Part shown: piece by piece, positions 1 through 10,776 of the stretch
Layout of the letters: the number at the start of each line of letters is the position of its first letter
Position numbering within the stretch: the stretch's first letter is position 1
Assembly: GCA_009363875.1 (NCBI GenBank)
Contig: CM018698.1
Coordinates: 52,792,067-52,856,066, forward strand
DNA from: Mikania micrantha
Taxonomy: Eukaryota; Streptophyta; Magnoliopsida; Asterales; Asteraceae
Reading direction: 5' to 3'
DNA length: 64,000 nt
Notes under the pieces: model-generated
The model's database searches: none
Seen by the model: the letters and a program-made list of their open reading frames with translations, nothing else
Told to the model about the DNA's origin: nothing
Made by a program: the position numbers and the translations under genes

Positions 1-595
1 GTATAACATTATTACTTTAACACATAATTCAAGCATTCTTATATAAACCTAATAAGGCTAGTGGTTAGATTGAACTGCGTTCTTACGTGTATTATTTATC
101 CTAACTACTTACACCCATGCTTGACACGTCTCAAGCTAACACGCGTATAGGTGTACAGATAACTTTTAAAACTTGTTTACACGATTCCGCTTAATATAAA
201 CTCCGTTTTTGCTCACCGTATTTGCCTAGTTTCACGGTTATCCAATGCCTTTCTAATTATGTCATGAAGATGCTCAGATTTACGATGACCGCTCGAAACT
301 TCGGTCTGTCGTAACTTTCATTCGGAGCTCTATTTCGAAATTTTGCTTCCACTCATTTTGATCATTTTTATCTCTGCATTCTTGTTATGCTTAAAGATAA
401 CTTATTTGCTCGGCTTAGAAAAGTGTATTCTCTTATTTAATTAGTTCGTTTTAGGGTTTTGCTAAACTTACTATATAATAACATTGGTTTAAGGCAACGG
501 AAGCACATACATACTCATATCCAACAAAAACCTGATAACACCCGTGTAACATCACACAACCATAACCAACCGAGATTCAAAACCCTGAGGCAGAT
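1..595 (-). repeat. Element A 3' LTR, internal piece
   Basis: This stretch matches 14064-14651, the middle of the A 5' LTR, with scattered substitutions. It contains no gene. It joins directly to reverse transcriptase sequence at about 595-601. The part of the LTR that should lie between them, and the 3' half of pol, are missing. Confidence 0.85.
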
Positions 596-1493
596 CCTAG
601 AGAAATCCTGTATGAATCTTCTGTAATAACCTGCTAATCCGATAAAGCTACGAACTTCCGTCGGTGTTTTCAGAGGATTCCATTTCATTACCGCTTCTAC
701 TTTAGCTGGGTCCACCATTATGCCTTCTGGACTAATGACATGACCTAGGAACAGTACTTCCCGTAGCCAAAAGGCACATTTGGAGAATTTGGCGTAAAGC
801 TTTTCTCTTCTTAGCATTTCAAGTACTACCCAGATATGACACGCATGGTCACCTTCGCTCTTTGAGTATATTAAAATGTCATCAATGAACACAATCACTG
901 ATCTGTCTAACATAGGTCTACATACCCGATTCATCAAATCCATAAATGTTGCAGGAGCGTTTGTTAACCCGAAAGACATCACAAGGAACTCACAGTGTCC
1001 GTAACGTGTGTGAAACACTGTCTTCGGAATGTCTTGTTCTCTCACCTTTAGTTGATGATACCCTGATCTGAGATTGATTTTAGAAAACCAACTTGCCCCT
1101 TGCAATTGGTCAAATAGATCATCAATCCTTGGCAACGGATACTTGTTCTTTTCGGGAGCTTATTCAATTCCCTATAGTCAATACACATTCTCATGTTTTC
1201 GCCCTTTTTCTTTACAAACAACACCGGTGCACCTTAAGGTGACACACTTGATCGTATAAAACCTTTGTCAAGAAGGTCTTGTAGTTGGGTCATCAATTCT
1301 TTCATCTTCGTTGGAGCCAGATGGTACGATGCCTTGGCGACAGGTTGAGCTTCTGGCACAACATCAATTTGGAATTCGATTTCCCGATTCGGTGGAACTC
1401 CCGGCAAGTCCTCAGGAAACACATCAGGAAAGTTACACACCACGGGTACGTCTTCCAATTCTTTTGCCTTAGCTTCTTTGTCGATAACATAGG
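596..1493 (-). pseudogene. Element A reverse transcriptase fragment (Ty3/gypsy pol)
   Basis: Read on the minus strand, this is the RT of element A. It shows the pre-RT segment with PVVCNFPDVFPEDLPG, the YHQLKV region and the active-site strand VIVFIDDILIYSK, and ends after the GLAGYYRRFIQDFSRI segment. It is closely similar to the RT of element B at about 5600-6500. There is a nonsense codon (TGG of the SPWGAP motif became TAA, about 1235) and a frameshift near 1150, where 'ttttcgggagctt' replaces the intact stretch. RNase H and integrase are absent because pol is fused to LTR sequence at about 600. It is non-functional. Confidence 0.9.
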
Positions 1494-1498
1494 CCAGA
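1494..1498. repeat. Target site duplication CCAGA of element B (left copy)
   Basis: CCAGA immediately precedes the TGAGAGG end of the B LTR. The same five bases follow the other LTR end at 10772-10776. Five base pairs is the usual duplication made by LTR-element integrase. In the uninterrupted sequence (compare 6493-6500) this motif occurs once. Confidence 0.93.
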
Positions 1499-3756
1499 TG
1501 AGAGGCCCCGAGTCCCGGGAGTCACCTCAGTTGGCAAACATCAAACCCATAGTTCTTAAACCATAATTACATTACTATCGCAGCGGAATTTAAGGTGATT
1601 ACATAAAATAAGGTACACATATTAAACACGCGTTAAAACATAGCCCACTCTTCTAACAGTTATATAATACAGCCAGTCTATGCCAGGGTAGTATTCAACA
1701 TATGCCACAAGCCGTCTTGCCAATCTTTCCAAACTATTCAACCTGATATGCAAGTAAACAAGTCAGCTTTATGCTGGTGAGTTCTAAGTTATACTTTTAA
1801 ACAAATCTTTATCCATTCATATCATCATATATCATAATTCAAATACATAACATACATGTCATCATAACGTAAATTCATTTCATACACATCATCATAACAT
1901 CAATCACATCGTGCAGGAAATTTAGCCTCAACTATTGACCTGAAGCCAACATGCTTGTGCAGCACAAGACACCTCAATTGACGACCTGAAGTCGACAGGC
2001 TTGTATAAATACAAGACACCTCAACTGCCAACCCGAAGTTGACAGGCTCATACATGTATAAGACTTCCTCAACTGGCGACACGCAGTCGACAGGCTTGTG
2101 TTTCCATAAGACTCTTTAACTATCAACTGAAGTTGACAGCTCATACCGGTACAATACTTCTTTACATACATCATTCATACATAACATGGTTTAAATCATA
2201 TGAACCATCATTAACATAAACGCTTTGCCGCACCGTAGTGCTCAAATTCTGCCCAACCGCAGCCGGGACATGAAAATCATATTCTCTGCTCGGCCTCGGC
2301 CGAGACTTTGAAAAATCATTTACTTCTCAACTGTAGTTGAGACTTAAAACATTCTTTACCTGAAAACATTCTTTACATAAAAACATTCTATACCTTAACA
2401 TATTCTTTTATCTGACCGCAGTTAGGTAAAACAATCATTTTCATAAAATAATTTCATAACATGCATGCCAGCCCAAAATGATAAGACATTTAAAGTAGGG
2501 CTACAAAGAGCTCCCTTGATGTCTCACAGTAGCAAGATCACTAGCAAAATGGTGCTAATGGCGTAGCTCTGCACTAGGTTACGTTTAATAAGTTATTTAT
2601 GTTTTACTTACTGATTAAATCTTTCTGAACGTCCAATGTCAAAGACATTGCCTTAATAGTCATCAAACCGATATTAGATTGATAACACACTTGATTAGTC
2701 AGAATAATCTCGGATTAATCAAATAGTTAATGTTGTTGATTATAACACTAAAACAGGTTCCTATACAGATTAATGACTTAGAAATGATCAATCCTTGTTA
2801 TTGATTACCCAGATATCATGAAATATCACAACGTAATATTAGAATAGGTTTAATAACCATGTTTAACATACTAATCTTATTGTTATCATAAACATCAGAT
2901 TATCGTTCCAATAAGTATGTTAATGATCGTGATTAACTTCAAACACTTGGATTTCACGTTGCATGTCAAGGATTAATCAAACTCATCACCTACATGGTCA
3001 TAATCAAACGGTTTAAATCATTATAACCACTGTTATGATTCCATGCAAACTGGGCATTACAACGGATCAAAACAAAGATTTACCCGTTTACAGTTCAAGT
3101 TCTTCGTTTATAATCAATCCTAGCCATTATCTAGGCAATAATCAACAACCCTAACTATATTATTACGTTCAAAAACAAGATTTAATCAATCATTATCAAT
3201 CTAGAAGGTTAGAATGAACCGTTACCTATTCCGACGGAGTTCTGCGTATAAAAAGACGATCAGGACTTGTATTAACGATCCTTGATGCGATCCGCGTGAT
3301 CTAGAGGCTTTAAAATAGAGATTGGATGGCCTAGAAGGTGATTTTTCGTGGGTGAGGTGCTGAATCGTCGAATGGATGAATAAGGATCAAGTTTCTAGAT
3401 GAAATCTGACTTTTTAAGCCAATGTTGCGATCTGCTAACGTCAGGCGTACCGCCCCAAGCCAAACAGTGGTCTGGGGCGTACCGCGCGGGTAAGGATTTC
3501 CAGATATTTTCGTTGTTCTCCGCGCGTACCGCCTAGGGTCAGCGTGTGGCGCGGGGCGTACCGACCCAGGACATTTTCATCAACTTTTCAATTTTATCTT
3601 CGTTTCGCGATTCCGGACAATCCGTAACTCCGTTTCGCGCACGGTTTTCGCCCACGTTCACCTTTTCTCGCGTACTATCATCCTGTAATAATTTCGATTG
3701 TCAAATCAACGTGGATTTCATGCGCGATCAAATGTGCTAAATCTTCGGCTGTTATA
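1499..3756 (-). repeat. Element B 3' LTR
   Basis: The plus-strand ends are TGAGAGGCC and GCTGTTATA; the partner copy ends GTTACA, so the final C has become T. The LTR includes an array of short hairpins at about 1930-2160, palindromes at 2235-2345 (such as CTCGGCCTCGGCCGAG), and CpG-rich GCGTACCGCC motifs at about 3445-3570. No gene is present. Confidence 0.92.
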
Positions 3757-3772
3757 AATCTACCCTCCGTAC
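3757..3772 (-). other. Polypurine tract of element B
   Basis: On the minus strand the bases directly before the 3' LTR read GTACGGAGGGTAGATT, a purine-rich tract in the position where plus-strand DNA synthesis is primed. Confidence 0.65.
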
Positions 3773-3796
3773 AATAGGTTTCGTCCTCGAAACCGG

Positions 3797-5666
3797 TTAC
3801 GTTTCAAACAAATGTGGGTAGAGTCGTTTCATCTCGTCTTCAGTCTCCCATGTAGCCTCAGATCTTTTTCGGTGTTTCCATTGGACCTTAACTTGTCTAA
3901 TCATCTTGTTATGTAATTGTTTTTCTTTCGTGTCAACTATTGCAACTGGTTCTTCTATGTAGTTCAACCTTTCATCAACTTCAATATTATTTAAAGGCAC
4001 ATATGCTACATCATCTGCTAGACATTTTCTCAGATGTGAAACGTGAAATGTCGGATGAATTCCACTCAGTTTATCTGGCAGATCTAATCGGTAGGCTACC
4101 TTACAGACCCGTGCCATTATTCGAAAAGGTCCAATAAATCTCGGACTCAACTTTCCTCTTTTCCTGAATCGAATAACTCCTTTCCATGGTGAAACTTTTA
4201 ATAGTACTTGATCACCTACCTCAAACTCTATTGGTCTTCGTCTTTTATCAGCATATCCTGTGCAGCTTTCATTCATGCTCTAACTAGCTGGAGCTTTTCA
4301 GTCAAATCAATTACTGCAGCTTTACTTCCCACTTCTTTTTTTCCTACTCCTCCCCAACACACAGGCGTCCTACAACGCCGTCCGTACAATGCCTCATATG
4401 GTGGCATGCCAATACTAGCATGATAGCTGTTGTTGTATGAGAATTTCACTAATGGTAAATGATCATCCCAGCTACCACCAAAATCAATATAGAAACTGGA
4501 ACTCCATGTCTTGTAATTATTTCTTTCACGAATAATTCGGACAGTTTCTCTGATGTATAAGTCTCACGTATAGGCAAGAAATGAGCACTTTTCGTTAATC
4601 GGTCTACAATCACCCAAATAGTATCATGACGTTTCGCCGTGAAAGGCAACTTGGTAATAAAATCCAGGGTGATATGCTCCCACTTCCATTCTGGGACTTC
4701 TAGAGGTTGCACATAACCATAAGGTTTCTGATGTTCAGCTTTTACTTGCGCACATGTCAAACATTTGTTTACGTACTGCATTACATTAAACTTCATACCT
4801 GGCCACCAATAATCCTTTCGGAGGTCTTGATACATTTTTGTTGCACCAGGATGAATAGAATAACGTGACTTATGTGCTTCGTCTAGAATCCTTGACCTGA
4901 TGTCCCCGTTTCGTGGAACCCACATTCGACCAAATCGGATCTTAACACCAAATTCATTTTCTTCTAGACTCTTAACTTGACCAAAGATTCTTTCGAATCC
5001 CACATTTTCTTCCTTTAATCCTTCCTTCTGTGCATCCTTGAGCTCATTCAGGAAATTTGGTGTTATTACCAAACTATAAGACTTAACTCGTATAGCAGGG
5101 TGTTCCGTCTTGCGACTTAGAGCATCGGCCACCACATTTGCCTTTCCCGGGTGGTACAAGATCTCACAGTCATAATCCTTTAGCAGCTTAAGCCATCTTC
5201 TTTGTCTCATATTCAAATCTTTCTGTTCAAAGAAGTATTTTAGGCTTTTATGATCCGTGTAAATTGTACATTTGACTACATATAGATAATGCCTCCAAAT
5301 TTTTAAAGCAAATACCACAGCAGCCAATTCCAAATCATGTGTTGGATAATTAGCTTCCTGGGTTTTCAATTGTCTTGAGGCATATGCTATCACCTTTCCT
5401 CTTTGCATAAGTACACAACCCAAGCCTAGATAAGACGCATCTGAGTATACAACCATGTCTTCATTACCATCCGGCAATGCTAAAATAGGAGCTTCGGTTA
5501 ATCTCTTCTTTAGTTCTTCAAAAGCTTGAACCTGAGTTGGACCCCAATCATATTTTACTTCTTTCCTAGTCAATTTTGTCAACGGTGTAGCAATCCTAGA
5601 GAAATCCTGAATGAATCTTCTGTAATAACCTGCTAATCTGAGAAAGCTACGAACTTCCGTTGGTGT
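3797..5666 (-). pseudogene. Element B RNase H, integrase and chromodomain-like tail (broken)
   Basis: From the high end this reads RNase H (VYSDASYLGLGCVLMQ; TDHKSLKYFF), then the integrase zinc region (HPGATK followed by CLTCAQ) and the first catalytic Asp in ITLDFITKLP. The frame then breaks at about 4488, where HGVPVSI is joined to a segment that normally lies far downstream (DFGGSWDDHLP). The catalytic core between them, with the second Asp and the Glu, has been deleted. A second small break near 4276 precedes the C-terminal part (RFIGPFRIMARV; HPTFHVSHLRKC). The tail VKVQWKHRKRSEATWETE resembles a chromodomain, which in chromoviruses directs insertion to particular chromatin. The block starts just after a nonsense codon in RT (5667-5669). 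Confidence 0.88.
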
Positions 5667-8182
5667 TTATGGAGGATTCCATTTCATTACTGCTTCTACT
5701 TTAGCTGGATCCACCATTATGCCTTCTGGACTAATAACATGACCTAAGAACTGCACTTCTCGTAACCAAAAGGCACATTTGGAGAACTTGGCATAAAGCT
5801 TTTCTCTTCTTAGCGTTTCTAGTACTTCCCGGATATGACACGCATGATCACCTTCATTCTTTGAGTATATTAAGATGTCGTCAATGAACACAATCACTAA
5901 TCGGTCTAACATGGGTCTGCACACCCGATTCATCAAATCCATAAACGCTGCAGGAGCGTTAGTTAACCCAAAAGACATTACAAGGAACTCATAATGTCCA
6001 TAACGTGTGCGAAATGCTGTCTTTGGAATGTCTTGTTCTCTCACCTTTAGTTGATGATATCCTGATCTGAGATCGATTTTAGAAAACCAACTTGCCCCTT
6101 GCAATTGGTCAAATAGATCATCAATTCTTGGTAACAAATACTTGTTCTTTATCGTGAGATTGTTCAATTCTCTATAATCAATGCACATTCTCATGCTTCC
6201 GTCCTTTTTCTTAACAAACAACACTGGTGCACCCCAAGGTGACACACTTGGTTGTATAAAACCTTTGTCTAGAAGGTCTTGTAGTTGGGTCATTAATTCT
6301 TTCAGTTCTGTTGGAGCCAGACGGTACGGTGCCTTGGCGACCGGTTGAGCTCCTGGCACCACATCAAATTGGAATTCAATTTCCCGATCAGGTGGAATTC
6401 CTGGCAAATCCTCAGGAAATACATCAGGAAAGTTACACACCACGGGTACGTCTTCCAATTCTTTTACCTTAGATTCTTTATCGATAACGTAGGCCAGATA
6501 AGCTCCACACCCTCGCCTCATAAATTCACTTGCCTTAATCATTGAAATGACTTTAGGCACGTTGAACACTTTATCCCCGTAAACCGTTACTGAACTCCCA
6601 TTAAGAGCCGTTAAGAAAATCATCTTTCGTCGACAAACAATGTTAGCCTCATGTTTGGCCAACCAATCCATGCCCAAGACTACATCAAAACCTCCTAACA
6701 TAATCAGAAACAACTTAACAGGGAATCTATGACCTTCTATATAAATGTAACAATCATCATCAATGGCCTCCGTTACTCTAGTCGATTTACCAAGCGCAGT
6801 TTCTATGTTAAAGGCATGTTCTATCTTTTTAACATTTGCGTGCAGTTTATCACAAAAAGTAATAGCCACAAAGCTCATACTTGCACCAGAATCAAATAGC
6901 ACTGAAGCAGGTATATCATTAATCAAGAATGTACCTGTCACCACATCAGGGTATTTGGCTGCCTGATCTTTAGTCATAGTAAAGGCACGAGCTTTTGCCT
7001 TTTGCTTCTCACCTCCCTTGCTACTTTCAGTTTTGTTGACTTCCGTAGGTATTGTCTTTGGTTTAAAACAATTCTTGCTCACGTGACCGATTCCACCACA
7101 ATTGTAACATTTTGGCATACTTGGACAATTATGCGAGAAATGTCCAATTTTTCCACAACGGTAGCATAAAGTAGTCCCCAGAAGACATTCTCCCCCATGT
7201 CTCTTTCCACACTTAGGGCATTTTTCAAATTCTTCTGTTCTATTTCTTTTCATAGGGGGTCCTGATTTGTCGTTTCTGTTTCTTTTGAATCCAGGTGACC
7301 ACTTTTGCTTCGGTTCTTCTTTTAATGGTTCAGCTTCCAATACATCATCCCAGACAATGCCGCTAATTTCTACGGCTGATTCAAAAGTTCTGGGAGCATG
7401 CGCCTTCACATGTGTTCGAACCCTTGGTGGTAGTCCTTCCACATATAACTTCAATCTGCGTTCCTCTGTGTTTACCAAATGAGGAACCAGTCTTGACATT
7501 TCATTGAATTTTGAAGTGTATTGCCGATGATTCATACGTCCAGCTTTCAATGTCAGGAATTCCCGCTCAATTTTATCAATTTCATTCTTCGGACAAAAGT
7601 GTTTCATAACTAATTCCTTCAAGTCTTCCCATTTCAAGCCTTCCACATCAGCAGTGGTCTTTGACTGCTTGATAGTGTTCCACCAATGTAGAGCTTCTTC
7701 AGTAAATGAATGAGCTGCAAATTTCACAGCTTGGTCTTCCCGGCATTCGCTGATAGCGATAACCGCCTCCATAGCCGAAACCCAGTGGCCACGGCATCCT
7801 TCTTACCATCAAAGGAGGGTGGATTGCATCCTTTGAAGGCCTTATAGTCACAACCCTTCAGTTTCTCTGACATAGAATCACCGCTCTTAGTCCCGATGAT
7901 CACAACTTCGTCTTCTTTGGTGCTCTCCTTAGTTCCTTCAGACTTGTCTTTTAGAGTATCCTTCAGTGCTTTTGTAATCAAGGCTGGCAGCTTCTCATCC
8001 ATGATTTTGCAGACCTCATCAGAAATAGCCTTCACTACGATAGGCTCTAGAGTAAACTCGTCTTCATCTTCTGGTTGCTCGTTAGGCTCGTGGTCGTCTT
8101 CGTTGACGGGTTCTTCATTCTCGATACGTGGTTCTTCAGGTTCCTGTGGTTGCTAACGTGGTCTATCCTTTTGTCCAGCCAT
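5667..8182 (-). pseudogene. Element B gag, protease and reverse transcriptase (broken)
   Basis: The probable gag start is the ATG at 8182 (MAGQKDRPR), followed by an in-frame TAG at 8153-8155. Near 7785 a deletion of about 7 bp relative to element A shifts the frame. The continuing frame gives the capsid-like region (LHWWNTIKQSK; REFLTLKAGRMNHRQY), two zinc knuckles (CYRCGKIGHFSHNC and CYNCGGIGHVSKNC), aspartic protease (LFDSGAS, about 6890), the linker, and RT with MRMCIDYRELN and the catalytic FIDD near 5885. A TAA at 5667-5669 ends the frame in the RT connection region; the same frame continues below it. Gag and pol appear to share one frame. The product is not functional as it stands. Confidence 0.9.
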
Positions 8183-8497
8183 CTAACTACCTACAGGATG
8201 CAACAATTGATGAGTCAGTACAGGATCAGTTTAGCACGAAATAAGCTTTGTAAATCGTTAATGACGTTGATCAAGTGTTATTAACCATTTACCCAACTCA
8301 TAGGCTCTAAACGTTTCCCGTCCGATCACCCCAACGTGCATGACACTAACTACCTTTCTAACCTTGCACCTACGTCTTAACACATACATAACATTCAGCT
8401 CGTGGCATCAAACTACCCTTGACTGGCATTTCTTATCATTCTGTCTCATTTTCAGTTTAAGTCCAGTCATTAGGAATGACCGGATCTCTCAAACTAT
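8183..8497 (-). other. Element B 5' leader
   Basis: This is untranslated leader between the primer-binding site and the gag start. A similar leader lies at 12498-12815 in element A. I see no gene here. Confidence 0.7.
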
Positions 8498-8510
8498 GGC
8501 TCTGATACCA
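8498..8510 (-). other. Primer-binding site of element B (initiator tRNA-Met)
   Basis: The minus strand reads TGGTATCAGAGCC, complementary to the 3' end of plant initiator tRNA-Met. It lies three bases inside the 5' LTR end. Confidence 0.93.
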
Positions 8511-8513
8511 ACA

Positions 8514-10771
8514 AGAGAGGCCCCGAGTCCCGGGAGTCACCTCAGTTGGCAAACATCAAACCCAAAGTTCTTAAACCATAATTACATTACTATCGCAGCG
8601 GAATTTAAGGTGATTACATAAAATAAGGTACACATATTAAACACACGTTAAAACATAGCCCACTCTTCTAACAGTTATATAATACAGCCAGTCTATGCCA
8701 GGGTAGTATTCAACATATGCCACGAGCCGTCTTGCCATTCTTTCCAAACTATTCAACCTGATATGCATGTAAAACAAGTCAGCTTTATGCTGGTGAGTTC
8801 TAAGTTATAATTTTAAACAAATCTTTATCCATTCATATCATCATATATCATAATTCAAATACATAACATACATGTCATCATAACGTAAATTCATTTCATA
8901 CACATCATCATAACATCAATCACATGGTGCAGGAAATTTAGCCTCAACTGTTGACCCGAAGCCAACAGGCTTGTGCAGCACAAGACACCTCAACTGACGA
9001 CCCGAAGTCGACAGGCTTGTATAAATACAAGACACCTCAACTGCCAACCCGAAGTTGACAGGCTCATACATGTATAAGACTTCCTCAACTGGCGGCACGC
9101 AGTCAACAGGCTTGTGTTTCCACAAGACTCTTTAACTATCAACTGAAGTTGACAGCTCATACCGGTACAAGACTTCTTTACATACATCATTCATACATAA
9201 CATGGTTTAAATCATATGAACCATCATTAACATAAACGCTTTGCCGCACCGTAGTGCTCAAATTCTGCCCCACCGCAGCCGGGACTTGAAAATCATATTC
9301 TCTGCTCGGCCTCGGCCGAGACTTTGAAAAATCATTTACTTCTCAACTGTAGTTGAGACTTAGAACATTCTTTACCTGAAAACATTCTTTACATAAAAAC
9401 ATTCTTTACCTTAACATATTCTTTTATCTGACCTCAGTCAGGTAAAACAATCATTTTCATAAAATAATTTCATAACATGCATACCAGCCCAAAATGATAA
9501 AACATTTAAAGTAGGGCTACAAAGAACTCACTTGATGTCTCACAGTAGCAAGATCACTAGCAAAATGGTGCTAATGGCGTAGCTCTGCACTAGGTTACGT
9601 TTAATAAGTTATTTATGTTTTACTTACTGATTAAATCTTTCTGAACGTCCAATGTCAAAGACATTGCCTTAATAGTCATCAAACCGATATTAGATTGATA
9701 ACACACTTGATTAGTCAGAATAATCTCAAATTAATCAAATAGTTAATGTTGTTAATTATAACACTAAAACAGGTTCCTATACAGATTAATGGCTTAGAAA
9801 TGATCAATCCTTGTTATTGATTACCCAGATATCATGAAATATCACAACGTAGTATTAGAATAGGTTTAATAACCATGTTTAACATACTAATCTGACTGTT
9901 ATCATAAACATCAGATAATCGTTCCAATAAGTATGTTAATGATCGTGATTAACTTGAAACACTTGGATTTCACGTTGCATGTCAATGATTAATCAAACTC
10001 ATCACCTACATGGTCATAATCAAATGGTTTAAATCATTATAACCACTGTTATGATTCCATGCAAACCGGGCATTACAACGGATCAAAACAAGGATTTACC
10101 CGTTAACAGTTCAAGTTCTTCGTTTATAATCAATCCTAGCCATTATCTAGGCAATAATCAACAACCCTAACTATATCATTACGTTCAAAAACAAGATTTA
10201 ATCAATCATTATCAATCTAGAAGGTTAGAATGAACCGTTACCTATTCTGACGAAGTTCTGCGCATAAAAAGACGATCAGGACTTGTATTAACGATCCTTG
10301 ATGCGATCCACGTGATCAAGAGGCTTCAAAATAGAGATTGGATGGCTTAGAAGGTGATTTTTCGTGGGTGAGGTGCTGAATCTTCGAATGGAAGAATAAG
10401 GATCAAGTTTCTAGATGAAATCTGACTTTTTAAGCCAAAGTTGCAATCTGCTGACGTCAGGCGTACCGCCCCAAGCCAGACAGTGGTCTGGGCGTACCGC
10501 GCGGGTAAGGATTTCCAGATATTTTCGTTGTGCTCCGCGCGTACCGCCTAGGGTCGGTGTGTGGCGTGGGGCGTACCGCCCCAGGCCATTTTCATCAACT
10601 TTTCGATTTTATCTTCGTTTCGCGATTTCGGACAATCCGTAACTCCGTTTCGCGCACTGTTTTCGCCCACGTTCACCTTTTCTCGCGTACTATCATCCTG
10701 TAATAATTTCGATTGTCAACTCAACGTGGATTTCATTCGCGATCAAATGTGCTAAATCTTCGGCTGTTACA
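8514..10771 (-). repeat. Element B 5' LTR
   Basis: This is the partner of 1499-3756, also 2258 bp. On the minus strand it starts TGTAACAGCCG at 10771. Its inner end is CTCTCT rather than CTCTCA, so one end base has mutated. It contains the same hairpin array (about 8945-9175) and GCGTACCGCC motifs (about 10460-10585). No gene. Confidence 0.92.
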
Positions 10772-10776
10772 CCAGA
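10772..10776. repeat. Target site duplication CCAGA of element B (right copy)
   Basis: CCAGA follows the LTR end GTTACA and matches 1494-1498. Element A protease sequence resumes directly after it. Confidence 0.93.

Larger units (their letters stand above)
1499..10771 (-). mobile_element. Ty3/gypsy chromovirus-type element B, 9273 bp, nested in A
   Basis: Two direct LTRs of equal length (2258 bp) bound the element: 1499-3756 (3' LTR) and 8514-10771 (5' LTR), with CCAGA on both sides. The order from the high end is LTR, primer-binding site for initiator tRNA-Met, gag with two zinc knuckles, protease, RT, RNase H, integrase, chromodomain-like tail, purine tract, LTR. This PR-RT-RH-IN order defines Ty3/gypsy. 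The chromodomain-like tail and long LTRs suggest a chromovirus, perhaps the Tekay/Del clade (inference). By eye the two LTRs differ by a few percent, so the insertion is not very recent. Gag, RT and integrase are all damaged, so it could move only with help from another copy. Confidence 0.93.

Noticed and set aside
1900..2174. Minus-strand open frames in the B LTR, also at 8916-9190
   Set aside because: They follow the hairpin repeats and appear in both LTRs; the Cys- and Tyr-rich text is a product of the repeats.
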